DNA from: Dyadobacter sp. MSC1_007 | Lineage (GTDB): Bacteria; Bacteroidota; Bacteroidia; Cytophagales; Spirosomataceae | DNA length: 64,000 nucleotides | Reading direction: 5' to 3' | Assembly: GCF_023667495.1 (NCBI RefSeq) | Contig: NZ_JAMOZL010000008.1 | Location: 62,001-126,000 of the forward strand | Part shown: one piece after another, positions 1 to 8,155 of the stretch | Numbering within the stretch: the first letter of the stretch is position 1 | How the letters are laid out: every line of letters begins with the position of its first letter | Position numbers and translations under genes: made by a program | The notes under the pieces: model-generated | Told to the model about the DNA's origin: nothing | What the model saw: the letters and a program-made list of their open reading frames with translations, nothing else | Database searches by the model: none

Positions 1-1
1 T

Positions 2-406
2 TCGATGGGTGCGGATATCATCAATGTAGCCAGGGAAGCGATGCTGTCCATCGGCTGCATTCAGGCACAAACCTGCCATACCAACCGCTGTCCAACGGGT
101 ATTGCTACCAATAACAAATGGCTGGAATCCGGCGTGGACCCGGCACTCAAAAGCGAGCGTTTTAATAACTATATGAATACGCTGGCCAAAGAAATCATTG
201 AAATAACACATGCCACCGGCTATGAACATCCATGCCAGTTCGGGATGAATGATGTTGATATTTCAATGGGGGACAATAATAAAACCGTCGCGCTTGCCGA
301 CAATTATGGTTATCTCAAAACGATAGTACCTTACCCCGGCATCAAATCACTGCTTGAATGCCCTCACCTCGGCGGCAGGGCTCCCCGGGAAGAAATCACG
401 CATTGA
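2..406 (+). CDS. FMN-binding glutamate synthase-like protein, C-terminal part (truncated by window edge)
   Basis: This is the last 134 codons of a gene that begins left of the window. The fragment carries the conserved block CIQAQTCHTNRCPTGIAT, typical of the C-terminal end of the FMN-binding central domain of glutamate synthase family proteins, where cysteines bind the iron-sulfur cluster. A short family-specific tail follows, with CPHLGGRAPRE near the end. Stand-alone glutamate synthase-like oxidoreductases of this kind are common in Bacteroidota, and their exact substrate is often unproven. The full gltB large subunit normally continues into a beta-helix (GXGXG) domain. That domain is absent here, which favours the stand-alone form. 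No terminator hairpin is visible after the stop. Confidence 0.8.
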   Translation, partial: SMGADIINVAREAMLSIGCIQAQTCHTNRCPTGIATNNKWLESGVDPALKSERFNNYMNTLAKEIIEITHATGYEHPCQFGMNDVDISMGDNNKTVALADNYGYLKTIVPYPGIKSLLECPHLGGRAPREEITH

Positions 407-450
407 ATCTGCATTTCAGCTCCACATTTTCACCTGAGAATAAGTATAAG

Positions 451-489
451 GAAACATATGCCTGAAACGTTGCATAGAAACGTGCGGCT
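451..489. repeat. Three 13-bp-spaced GAAAC repeats
   Basis: GAAAC occurs at 451, 464 and 477, exactly 13 bp apart, as GAAACATATGCCT, GAAACGTTGCATA and GAAACGTGCGGCT. They lie between the glutamate synthase-like gene and the subtilase start at 558. The spacing is seen directly. A role as operator is only a guess. Confidence 0.4.
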
Positions 490-557
490 ACATTTAACTT
501 GTAGTGCCGTTCGCCTGGCAGCGGCATTCAAAAAACACTATTATAATTCCTGAAACA

Positions 558-2222
558 ATGACGAGAACTTTACTGATTGCAGCATTCTCCCTATTCTTCA
601 TTCGGGCGTCCGCCATTGCTCAAAGCAATCCGAGATATCTGGTTTTGTTTAAAGACAAAAGCAACACGATTTATTCGATCGACAAACCTGCTGAATTCCT
701 CTCCCAAAGATCCATTGAACGCAGAAAACGCCAGAATATCCCGGTAACCACACAAGATTTCCCTGTCAATGCCGGGTACTTGTCTGCCATCAAACAGATC
801 GGTGCAAAGGTGATCTATCCCACCCGCTGGTTCAACGGCGCATTGGTCGAAGCCTCGGCTGCCCAGCTCGCCGAGATTAAAAAACTGGCTTTTTATAAAG
901 GCATCGAACTGAACCTTCCCGTCGCGAATATCAATGCACCGTCCGCGGGGATCGCCAGGGTTGCAGCCTCGCAACAAAAATTCGGCACGACTGAAGACAT
1001 TAACTACGGGAATATGACGGCGCAGCTGGCGCTTATGGAGGTTCCTAACCTGCACAACAAAGGCTTTCAGGGGCAAAATATGCTGATAGGCATTTTGGAC
1101 AATGGTTTCAGCATGGCCAATGAAGTAGCCTATTTCAAACAACTGCGCGACGAAAAACGCATTGTAGACACACACGACTTTCTAGCCAGGGACGGCAACG
1201 TATACAACGATGGTTCCCATGGTTTGAATGTAATGTCGACCATAGCCGCCTACTTGCCGGGAACACTCGTGGGTAGCGCATTCAAAGCATCCTTCGCACT
1301 TTACAATACTGAAAACAACTTCGGCGAGTCGCCCTATGAAGAAATTACCTGGTTACTCGCAGCCGAACGCGCCGATAGTCTGGGCGTGGATGTGATCAAT
1401 TCATCACTGGGTTATACCATATTTGACGATGAATTCAGCACGCCTGCTTACAACCACACCTACCAGCAAATGGACGGTAAAACGACCATTGTGAGCCGCG
1501 CGGCACGTTTTGCCACGCGAAAAGGAATTTTAGTTGTTAATTCGGCTGGCAACGAAGGTACTAACAGCTGGCGTTACATTACCGCGCCGGCGGATGTCGA
1601 CTCTGTACTTACGGTGGGTGCTACCGGTTATAACCGGGAATATGCTTCATTGAGCTCGGTAGGGCCTAATGCGGCAGGGATTCAGAAGCCCGACGTCGCG
1701 GCTGTGGGCGCCGGTGCCATCGTAGGTAACGCTTCCGGAGGTGCATCCAGCGGCTCCGGCACATCGTTTTCATCTCCACAGGTAGCCGGCCTGGCCGCAA
1801 TCTTATGGCAGGCTTTCCCAAATCTGACTGCCCAGCAGATTATTTACGCACTTAAAAAATCAGGGCATAATGCCGCAAATCCTGACAATTTGCTGGGTTA
1901 TGGCGTGCCAAATGCCATCAAGGCGCAGCAAATTATCGAAAACGAATTCTCACCGCTCGGTACCGAGAAAGAACTGCTTTCCGCCGTCATACTTTCACCG
2001 AATCCAGCACAGCACGAAGTTGTACTTTCCATTCCACAGACATTAGTCGGGAAAATGGCGAAGGTTAATCTCTATGCAGCCAGTGGGGCAACAATGCTTT
2101 CTTCTGTTTCAAGACTCACAAATATAAAGACCCTCCCGACCGCAAATCTGTCATCGGGGCTTTATATGGTGCATATCCGGGTCGACAATCAGGAAAGGAC
2201 TTTAAAATTTATAAAGCAGTAG
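558..2222 (+). CDS. Secreted S8 family serine peptidase with T9SS C-terminal sorting domain
   Basis: A subtilisin-like protease of 554 residues. It starts with a signal peptide (MTRTLLIAAFSLFFIRASAIAQ), which is why I chose the ATG at 558 over in-frame upstream starts. A prodomain-like segment follows, then the catalytic domain with Asp181 (ILDNGF), His221 (DGSHG) and Ser403 (GTSFSSP), so the triad is complete. The last ~80 residues (LSPNPAQHEV to TLKFIKQ) form a beta-sandwich of the type A T9SS sorting signal. The protein is therefore expected to cross the outer membrane by the type IX system and be anchored or released at the surface. It probably degrades external protein; the substrate is unknown. 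The gene stands alone, and its 3' end overlaps the convergent NUDIX gene by 14 bp. Confidence 0.93.
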   Translation: MTRTLLIAAFSLFFIRASAIAQSNPRYLVLFKDKSNTIYSIDKPAEFLSQRSIERRKRQNIPVTTQDFPVNAGYLSAIKQIGAKVIYPTRWFNGALVEASAAQLAEIKKLAFYKGIELNLPVANINAPSAGIARVAASQQKFGTTEDINYGNMTAQLALMEVPNLHNKGFQGQNMLIGILDNGFSMANEVAYFKQLRDEKRIVDTHDFLARDGNVYNDGSHGLNVMSTIAAYLPGTLVGSAFKASFALYNTENNFGESPYEEITWLLAAERADSLGVDVINSSLGYTIFDDEFSTPAYNHTYQQMDGKTTIVSRAARFATRKGILVVNSAGNEGTNSWRYITAPADVDSVLTVGATGYNREYASLSSVGPNAAGIQKPDVAAVGAGAIVGNASGGASSGSGTSFSSPQVAGLAAILWQAFPNLTAQQIIYALKKSGHNAANPDNLLGYGVPNAIKAQQIIENEFSPLGTEKELLSAVILSPNPAQHEVVLSIPQTLVGKMAKVNLYAASGATMLSSVSRLTNIKTLPTANLSSGLYMVHIRVDNQERTLKFIKQ

Positions 2223-2748
2223 TTTTCCGGACCATCCGCATAATCGACTCCGAATCGTGAAAATCCTGCACGGCCGGTAGAGGGACCCATTTGACGTCTT
2301 TCGATTCGCTGTTCAACACAATATCCTGATCGTTGTCGATCCCGAATGCAAACCTTACATCATAATGGTAATGTGCGGGCACGTCCTTATTGGCAGGAAT
2401 AAGATGTACATCAACGTCGAAAATACCTGATTTCAACAGGTTAAGGTCGCTAATCCCGGTTTCTTCGAGCACTTCTTTTTCGGCCACCGCCTGCACGTCC
2501 GGGTCGCCGTCGCAATGGCCACCTGGCTGAAACCAGCGATCGAGTTTACGATGGTGCATGAGTAACACTGCGTCCTTATCCTTAGATAACACCCATCCCG
2601 AAGCCGTCACATGCCCTGGCAGCAATGAGCGCTCGAAACAATTCGCATGCTGCTGCACAAACTCGACCGTATTCTGGTACATTTCCTTTTCTAAACCTTC
2701 CTCCGGCTCATATGACGCGAGAAGCGAAAGCAAACTGTTCCTTTTCAT
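2209..2748 (-). CDS. NUDIX hydrolase
   Basis: A 179-residue cytosolic protein with the NUDIX fold. The NUDIX box is recognisable from GGHCDGDPDVQAV through KEVLEETGI. The metal-binding EExG core (E-E-T-G) is intact. The usual Arg of REUxEE is Lys, and the first Glu of the motif (GX5E) is Pro. The N-terminal ~45 residues precede the fold and include a helical segment with ERSLLPGHVTASGW, typical of a Bacteroidota group of NUDIX proteins of unknown substrate. Members hydrolyse nucleoside diphosphates linked to another moiety; the exact substrate cannot be read from sequence. The gene converges with the subtilase and overlaps it by 14 bp. It is divergent from the DUF2911 gene. Confidence 0.88.
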   Translation of the reverse strand: MKRNSLLSLLASYEPEEGLEKEMYQNTVEFVQQHANCFERSLLPGHVTASGWVLSKDKDAVLLMHHRKLDRWFQPGGHCDGDPDVQAVAEKEVLEETGISDLNLLKSGIFDVDVHLIPANKDVPAHYHYDVRFAFGIDNDQDIVLNSESKDVKWVPLPAVQDFHDSESIMRMVRKTTAL

Positions 2749-2822
2749 TTAGACTATCTGATATTTTCGTTCTAATTTCACCACAAGTTTAACAACTGAG
2801 TAATAAACCACCTTATTCCAAA

Positions 2823-3728
2823 ATGAAAAAGTATCTATTATCCATTTCTGTGGCCGCATTGCTTGCCACGCAATCCATAGCACAGCGGGTTCCTCAGCCA
2901 AGTCCTGCCGCGGCTGTGATGCAAACCGTCGGTGTTACCGATTTCACTGTCAAATATTCCCGTCCGTTCATCAAAGGCCGTAAGGTATTCGCCGATAATT
3001 CCGCTCTTGCTCCTTACAGCCAGCTCTGGCGTACCGGCGCGAACCAGGCGACAACTTTTGAAGCCAGTACCGAATTTACATTTGGCGGCAAAAAAGTGCC
3101 CGCAGGCAAATACGCATTGTTCACAATCCCGTCGGGAGCGGCCTGGACAGTGATTTTGAACAAAAACTACGAGGGAGGCACCGAAAGCTACAAGGAAACG
3201 GAAGATGTGGCCCGCGCGATGGTTGTACCGACTTCAAATCAGTACAACGAAGCATTTAAAATAGAGATCGAGCCGGTTACCGACAGCACAGCGATGCTGA
3301 ACCTTGCCTGGTCATCCGTGAATGTGCCTGTGCCCATCGCCCTAAGCACCGAAAGCTTGACCCTCACTGCATTGAACAAGGCGGTTGCCGAGAAGCCGGA
3401 AGATGTGGCGACATTGCAAAGCACTGCTGGTTACCTGCTATCGAAAGGCAAAGATTTGCAAGTGGCGCTTTCGCTTGCCGATAAGGCAATCGGCCTGAAA
3501 GAGTCGTTTGGTGCATTGTGGACAAAAGCCCAGATCTTGAACAAACTTGGCAAAACAGCCGAAGCTATTCCAGTAGCACAAAAGGCATTGACAGTAGGTG
3601 CGGCAGCTCCAGACGGAGCCTACAATTTCTACAAACCCCAAGTGGAGAAAGCCATTGCCGACATGCAAGCCAAGGCAGCACCGGTGAAAGAAGCTGTTTC
3701 GACAGTTAAATCGAAGAAAAAGAAATAA
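2823..3728 (+). CDS. Exported DUF2911 domain protein
   Basis: A 301-residue protein with a clear signal peptide (MKKYLLSISVAALLATQSIAQ). DUF2911 follows: QPSPAAAVMQTVGVTDFTV, then the motif YSRPFIKGRKVF and LWRTGANQATTFE. This domain is frequent in Bacteroidota and has no established activity. The second half (about 190-275) looks like TPR-type helical repeats (LADKAIGLKESFGALWTKAQ). The tail is lysine-rich and ends KSKKKK. It is probably periplasmic. The gene is monocistronic, with the NUDIX gene divergent upstream and a REP-like palindrome directly downstream. Confidence 0.85.
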   Translation: MKKYLLSISVAALLATQSIAQRVPQPSPAAAVMQTVGVTDFTVKYSRPFIKGRKVFADNSALAPYSQLWRTGANQATTFEASTEFTFGGKKVPAGKYALFTIPSGAAWTVILNKNYEGGTESYKETEDVARAMVVPTSNQYNEAFKIEIEPVTDSTAMLNLAWSSVNVPVPIALSTESLTLTALNKAVAEKPEDVATLQSTAGYLLSKGKDLQVALSLADKAIGLKESFGALWTKAQILNKLGKTAEAIPVAQKALTVGAAAPDGAYNFYKPQVEKAIADMQAKAAPVKEAVSTVKSKKKK

Positions 3729-3767
3729 TATAGAAGAATGAGTGCTAACGAGGTTGTATCAAACTTC

Positions 3768-3842
3768 GTTGTCACCCTGAGCGCACCTGGCGGTCGAAGG
3801 GCATCACGCACGTTACCCTTCGACTTCGCTCAGGGTGACAGC
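3768..3842. repeat. REP-like inverted repeat
   Basis: The arms GTCACCCTGAGCG (3771-3783) and CGCTCAGGGTGAC (3827-3839) are exact inverted copies. Inside them a second pair, GTCGAAGGG and CCCTTCGAC, adds more stem. The whole folds as a long hairpin between the converging DUF2911 and TRIC genes. It may act as transcription end for both. Its form resembles repetitive extragenic palindromes scattered in many genomes. Only one copy lies in this window. Confidence 0.7.
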
Positions 3843-3869
3843 TTAACCACATTGATATTACCTCATCCA

Positions 3870-4478
3870 TTATCTGAAAAAACGCGGTACACTCCAATGG
3901 TAGCGAACCGCCAGAATGCGGATGACAATTATTACAACGGCCGACGAAATAAACGTCACATTGCGTTCTGCGCCGAGCTTATCGAGCAACAGATAAAAAC
4001 AGGCTCCCGTAAAACACGCCGTTGCATACACTTCCTTGCTGTAAATGATCGGGATTTCGTTGGTCATCACATCCCTTATCACTCCTCCCATTGTAGCAGT
4101 AAACACACCCATAATCACCGCTATTTCGGGCCTCACGCCCAAATGCAGCGCCTTTTCTGTTCCTACCAGCGTGAAAAGCGCTATGCCGAAGGTGTCGAAC
4201 AGGAAGAGTGTTTTTCTCATCCTGAGCAGAAATTTGTAAAATACAAATGTGGCCAGAATACCCAGAATAATGGCGTAGATGATCGTGATATCGCTGATCC
4301 ATACCAGCGGGTAACTGTCGAGCAGGATGTCGCGGAGCGTACCACCGCCGATGGACGATATGAATGCGGTGAAGCTTGCCCCGAACCAATCCTGGTGTTT
4401 CTGGTCTTTTACAGCCAGCGCGCCGGATATGGCAAAGGCAAATGTACCGATGATCTCTAAAATGTATTGAATACTCAT
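3870..4478 (-). CDS. TRIC/UPF0126 family cation channel (YadS-like)
   Basis: A 202-residue inner-membrane protein of about seven transmembrane segments. It consists of two tandem repeats, each carrying the family's glycine-rich signature: GGGTLRD in the first half and GGVIRD in the second. Bacterial members of the trimeric intracellular cation channel family conduct monovalent cations, but their physiological role is not settled. It starts 12 bp after thyA and is probably cotranscribed with thyA and osmC. The REP-like palindrome lies 28 bp beyond the stop. Confidence 0.9.
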   Translation of the reverse strand: MSIQYILEIIGTFAFAISGALAVKDQKHQDWFGASFTAFISSIGGGTLRDILLDSYPLVWISDITIIYAIILGILATFVFYKFLLRMRKTLFLFDTFGIALFTLVGTEKALHLGVRPEIAVIMGVFTATMGGVIRDVMTNEIPIIYSKEVYATACFTGACFYLLLDKLGAERNVTFISSAVVIIVIRILAVRYHWSVPRFFR

Positions 4479-4490
4479 GACGGGGACCTC

Positions 4491-5312
4491 CTACACCGCC
4501 ACCGGTGCCTTAATACCCGGCCACGGGTTATAGTTTTGAAGTTCAAAATCCTCGAATTTGAAGTCAAGAACACTTTTTACATCCGGATTAAGCGCCATAA
4601 CTGGCAAAGGTCTCGGCTCGCGGCTGAGCTGTAACTCCACTTGTTCAAGGTGGTTCAGGTAAATGTGGGTATCCCCGCCAGTCCAAACGAAATCGCCCAG
4701 ATCGAGGTCGCATTCCTGTGCGATCATCATCGTCAGCAAAGCATAGCTGGCAATATTGAACGGTACGCCCAAAAATACATCCGCGCTGCGCTGGTAAAGC
4801 TGGCACGAAAGCTTGCCCCTCGTTTCACCTGCCTCTGTATCAGGCGGTGCCACATAAAACTGGAACAATGCATGGCATGGTTGCAATTTCATTTCCGGCA
4901 ATTCAGCCGGGTTCCAGGCCGAAACGATGATCCGTCGCGAATCGGGAGAATTTTTCAATTGTTTCAACACTTCCTGCAACTGGTCCACAGACTTGCCATT
5001 AGCACCTTCCCAGCTACGCCATTGCTTGCCGTAAACCGGGCCAAGGTCGCCATTTTCGTCCGCCCATTCGTTCCAGATCGATACCCCATGTTCTTTGAGG
5101 TATTGAATATTGGTATCACCCTGCAAAAACCACAGCAGCTCGTAAATGATCGACTTGGTGTGGACCTTCTTGGTCGTTACCAGCGGAAACCCCTTTTTCA
5201 GATCGAAGCGCATTTGGTAGCCGAAAACGCTGATAGTGCCAGTACCCGTGCGGTCTGTTTTTCTAACCCCTTCTTTCAGAATATGGCGCAGCAGATCGTG
5301 ATATTGTTGCAT
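4491..5312 (-). CDS. thyA: Thymidylate synthase
   Basis: A 273-residue homodimeric enzyme that makes dTMP from dUMP using methylenetetrahydrofolate. The catalytic cysteine is Cys146 in [10 protein letters not shown], the same number as in E. coli. The dUMP-binding region [19 protein letters not shown] is intact, as is the N-terminal phosphate loop ([11 protein letters not shown]). The protein is slightly longer than the E. coli enzyme because of an insert around residues 154-163 ([10 protein letters not shown]). It is the middle gene of a likely osmC-thyA-TRIC operon, with a 33-bp gap upstream and a 12-bp gap downstream. No folA follows, although thyA and folA often sit together in this phylum. 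Confidence 0.97.
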   Translation of the reverse strand: MQQYHDLLRHILKEGVRKTDRTGTGTISVFGYQMRFDLKKGFPLVTTKKVHTKSIIYELLWFLQGDTNIQYLKEHGVSIWNEWADENGDLGPVYGKQWRSWEGANGKSVDQLQEVLKQLKNSPDSRRIIVSAWNPAELPEMKLQPCHALFQFYVAPPDTEAGETRGKLSCQLYQRSADVFLGVPFNIASYALLTMMIAQECDLDLGDFVWTGGDTHIYLNHLEQVELQLSREPRPLPVMALNPDVKSVLDFKFEDFELQNYNPWPGIKAPVAV

Positions 5313-5345
5313 TGAAATGGATTGATTATGCTAATGATGGTTGGA

Positions 5346-5774
5346 TTAAACAGAGGCGATCTCCACGTCGTAAGTGATCGTGGCCAGTGCTTCGAGCTGT
5401 GCTGTAGCCGAGCAATACTTCTCCATCGAGAGGGCAATCGCGCGGTTGATTTTATTTTCATCCAACTGGTTACCGGCAAATTTGAACAGCAAATGTATTT
5501 TGCGAAAAGGCTTCCTTTGCGTGTTCTCCTCCTGTTCCCGGTCACCATCTACAAGAATGCGAAAATCGGTAATTTCCTGCCGCTGCTTTTTCAGGATCAA
5601 CACTACGTCAATCGCGCTGCAACTCGCCAAACCCATCAGTAACAGCTCCATTGGCCTAACGCCCAGGTTACTGCCTCCAATATCGGGAGATCCGTCGGTA
5701 TGTACTTTTACTTCTGAGGAACCGGTGCCTTCAAAATGGAAGGCGTCATTTACGCGGACTAGTTCTACTTTCAT
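5346..5774 (-). CDS. OsmC family protein
   Basis: A 142-residue OsmC/Ohr-fold protein. The two redox cysteines are Cys52 (GLASCSAIDV) and Cys121 (EKYCSATAQL), the spacing used by thiol peroxidases that reduce organic hydroperoxides. The N-terminal GGSNLGVRPMELLLMGLASC block is typical of the general OsmC branch rather than of Ohr. It is the first gene of the likely osmC-thyA-TRIC operon. A promoter -7 box lies 82 bp upstream of its start. The in vivo oxidant is not known from sequence. Confidence 0.88.
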   Translation of the reverse strand: MKVELVRVNDAFHFEGTGSSEVKVHTDGSPDIGGSNLGVRPMELLLMGLASCSAIDVVLILKKQRQEITDFRILVDGDREQEENTQRKPFRKIHLLFKFAGNQLDENKINRAIALSMEKYCSATAQLEALATITYDVEIASV

Positions 5775-5855
5775 AATGAAGTGGCCCGAAGCTATCGTGG
5801 CCTTGTTTAATAAATCAGGATATATCCTCTAAAGGTATTGCCACAGATCAAAGTT

Positions 5856-5863
5856 CAAATATA
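5856..5863 (-). promoter_or_regulatory. Candidate -7 promoter element for osmC-thyA-TRIC
   Basis: On the minus strand this reads TATATTTG, an exact match to the Bacteroidota -7 consensus TAnnTTTG, 82 bp before the osmC start. I see no convincing -33 TTG at the right spacing, so support is partial. Confidence 0.4.
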
Positions 5864-5980
5864 CGGCATCGAACCCGAAACGGCTATTTGGGTATGGAAT
5901 TTAAAAACACCCATATTCCTCGTATATTCGTTTTTGTGAATAACTTGTCAAGAAGATTTAACCAAAAATAATGGAGAGAT

Positions 5981-6217
5981 ATGTGGCAGGAAGAAGATAA
6001 CAAACTCAAAAAGAGCTTTTCTTTCAAGGATTTCAGAGAGGCTTTTGCATTTATGACCGAGGTTTCGGAGGTGGTGAACGAAATGGACCACCACCCCTAT
6101 TGGACCAATATGTACAACAAAGTCAGTTTTGAATTGAACACCCACGACGCCGGAGATATTGTAACGGAAAAGGACAGAAAGCTTGCTGCCGCGATCGACC
6201 GGATTTTTAAGAAATGA
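5981..6217 (+). CDS. 4a-hydroxytetrahydrobiopterin dehydratase (PCD/DCoH family)
   Basis: A 78-residue protein. It dehydrates 4a-hydroxytetrahydrobiopterin, recycling the pterin cofactor of aromatic amino acid hydroxylases. The signature [21 protein letters not shown] contains the active-site histidine pair, and [18 protein letters not shown] is the usual C-terminus. At 78 residues it is short compared with the ~100 of many family members but typical for Bacteroidota. Its last codons overlap rsmI by 4 bp (ATGA), so the two are probably translationally coupled. It heads a six-gene plus-strand operon. No phenylalanine hydroxylase gene is present nearby. Confidence 0.9.
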   Translation: MWQEEDNKLKKSFSFKDFREAFAFMTEVSEVVNEMDHHPYWTNMYNKVSFELNTHDAGDIVTEKDRKLAAAIDRIFKK

Positions 6218-6915
6218 AACTTTATATAGTCCCAACGCCGATCGGCAATCTCGAAGACATCACATTACGGGCTGTCAATATTCTAAAAACTGTGGACGTG
6301 GTCCTCGCCGAGGACACCCGCACGTCTGGAAATTTGCTCAAACACCTCGGCATTTCTAAACCGCTGCACAGCTACCACATTCACAATGAGCACCAAACGG
6401 TTGCGCGTGTGGTAGAACGCATTCTGAAAGGTGAAACAATGGCACTGGTATCCGATGCGGGCACACCGGCCGTGTCCGATCCCGGCTTCCTCCTCGTGCG
6501 CGAATGCATTCGTCAAGGCGTAGCGATCGAATGCCTGCCCGGGCCTACCGCGTTCGTCCCGGCACTTGTCAATTCAGGGTTGCCGAGTGACCGTTTTACA
6601 TTCGAAGGTTTTTTACCCCATAAAAAAGGACGTCAGACCCGGCTGCAAAACCTTGTTCCCGAAGAAAGGACGATGATATTCTACGAATCGCCGCACCGGC
6701 TGGTGAAAGCATTGCAGCAGTTTGCCGAGTATTTCGGGCCCGACAGGCAGGTGAGCGTTTCAAGGGAATTGACCAAAATTTACGAAGAAAATATCCGCGG
6801 CACATTGACAGAAGTAACTGCTTACTTTGCCGATAAAACGGTGAAAGGCGAAATCGTGATTGTACTGGCTGGCAAAGCCGAAGAAAAAAAGAAAGCTGAT
6901 AAATATGAGGATTAA
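6214..6915 (+). CDS. rsmI: 16S rRNA (cytidine(1402)-2'-O)-methyltransferase
   Basis: A 233-residue SAM-dependent enzyme of the tetrapyrrole-methylase fold that 2'-O-methylates C1402 in the ribosomal decoding centre. The N-terminus [18 protein letters not shown], the loop [14 protein letters not shown], the motif [11 protein letters not shown] and FYESPHRL are the hallmark RsmI blocks. It is shorter than E. coli RsmI (~286 residues) because the C-terminal extension is missing, leaving a Lys-rich end ([13 protein letters not shown]); this is common in the phylum. It overlaps the pterin dehydratase by 4 bp and the DUF4105 gene by 11 bp. Confidence 0.95.
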   Translation: MKLYIVPTPIGNLEDITLRAVNILKTVDVVLAEDTRTSGNLLKHLGISKPLHSYHIHNEHQTVARVVERILKGETMALVSDAGTPAVSDPGFLLVRECIRQGVAIECLPGPTAFVPALVNSGLPSDRFTFEGFLPHKKGRQTRLQNLVPEERTMIFYESPHRLVKALQQFAEYFGPDRQVSVSRELTKIYEENIRGTLTEVTAYFADKTVKGEIVIVLAGKAEEKKKADKYED

Positions 6916-8155
6916 TATCCCCGGCCATGTATTCCGGTCATTCCGCAGGCTTTGTCTGCTTTTAATGGTTGTCGCAATAGGTATACCGGTTGCATTCGGG
7001 CAAACGGCCACGTTAAGTTCCGGCGCGAAGGTTAGTTTGGTGACCGTCAGTCCGGGCCAGGAACTTTACTCCGGCTTCGGCCACAGCATTCTCTGGGTCT
7101 TCGATCCGGTTACTGCAACGGACAGGGCTTATAATTATGGCACATTCAGCTTCGAAACGGGCAATTTCTACATCAAATTCCTGAGGGGAACGCTGCCCTA
7201 CTCCATATCGGTTTCACCGCTTTCCTATCAGATCGAATATTATCAGGGCGAGAACCGGTCGATTTCGGAGCAGGTCCTGAATCTTACACCTAGCCAGAAG
7301 CAAAAACTTTACAACTTCCTGGAAAACAACTACCTGCCGCAGAACCGGCAATATCAGTACAAGTTTTTTTACGACAACTGCGCCACCCGCATGACCACCG
7401 CATTGCGCGCGGCCTGTGGCGACAGCCTCATCTATACAGGTTATACCAAAGAAAAACTGAGTTTCAGGCAATGGATCGACCGCTATGCTTTCAAACAAAA
7501 CCCCTGGGCAGATTTTGGAATGGACCTGGCCATTGGCGAACCCGCAGACGAAATTGCTACACCCGAACAAGCTACCTTCCTGCCTGATAACCTCGCAGCC
7601 GCTTTTGGAGATGCCAAAGTAAAAACGGCCAATGGCGTCGCTCCGTTGGTTTCTTCCACGCAGGCTATCTTTACAGCCGCTCCAAATCCGCCGCCCAGCC
7701 CATTGACACCAACCGTCGTCTTTTGGACATTGGCTGCATTGGTATTGGCCTTCACTTATTGGCAAATCAGAACGAACCGCATTGGTTTTACTTTGGATAA
7801 AATATTATTCGGCATTGCAGGATTGGCGGGCTGGATCTTGGTACTGCTTTGGTTTGGCACCAACCACGGCGTAACGAGCTGGAACTACGACATTCTCTGG
7901 GCATTGCCGCTCTGGATGCCGCTGATCTTTTTCATTTCCGAGAAGAAGAAACCAGGCTGGTTTCAGATGCTGTTGATTTTTTACGGATTTCTCTTACTTT
8001 GCGCAACAGGCAATGTTTTGAAGCATAATTACGTGGTGATACCCATTCTTTTAATGCTGATTGTAAGGGTTTACTACATTAATAACTCACTTTCTAAAAT
8101 TCCAACAAAGGATAAAACATATGGATCTGAAGTTGCTGACACAAAAAACGATTGA
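6905..8155 (+). CDS. DUF4105 (Lnb N-terminal periplasmic domain) membrane protein
   Basis: A 416-residue protein. I chose the ATG at 6905 because it begins directly with a basic, then hydrophobic signal segment ending VAFGQ. The first ~250 residues form the DUF4105/Lnb_N domain, expected in the periplasm. It has a conserved His in SGFGHSILW and a Cys in FFYDNCATR, a pairing that could be catalytic (inference). The C-terminal third holds about four or five transmembrane helices (TVVFWTLAALVLAF, ILFGIAGLAGWILVLLWFG, WALPLWMPLIFFI, and two more). The function is unknown. It overlaps rsmI by 11 bp and the downstream phosphatase by 35 bp, so translation is strongly linked. Confidence 0.82.
   Translation: MRINIPGHVFRSFRRLCLLLMVVAIGIPVAFGQTATLSSGAKVSLVTVSPGQELYSGFGHSILWVFDPVTATDRAYNYGTFSFETGNFYIKFLRGTLPYSISVSPLSYQIEYYQGENRSISEQVLNLTPSQKQKLYNFLENNYLPQNRQYQYKFFYDNCATRMTTALRAACGDSLIYTGYTKEKLSFRQWIDRYAFKQNPWADFGMDLAIGEPADEIATPEQATFLPDNLAAAFGDAKVKTANGVAPLVSSTQAIFTAAPNPPPSPLTPTVVFWTLAALVLAFTYWQIRTNRIGFTLDKILFGIAGLAGWILVLLWFGTNHGVTSWNYDILWALPLWMPLIFFISEKKKPGWFQMLLIFYGFLLLCATGNVLKHNYVVIPILLMLIVRVYYINNSLSKIPTKDKTYGSEVADTKND

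Noticed and set aside
591-1175. 194-codon minus-strand frame inside the subtilase
   Set aside because: Covers the signal peptide, prodomain and catalytic Asp of the real gene in antisense; no recognisable product.
3738-4460. 240-codon plus-strand frame over the TRIC gene
   Set aside because: It begins in the REP-like palindrome and runs antisense to a well-conserved channel gene; no family features.
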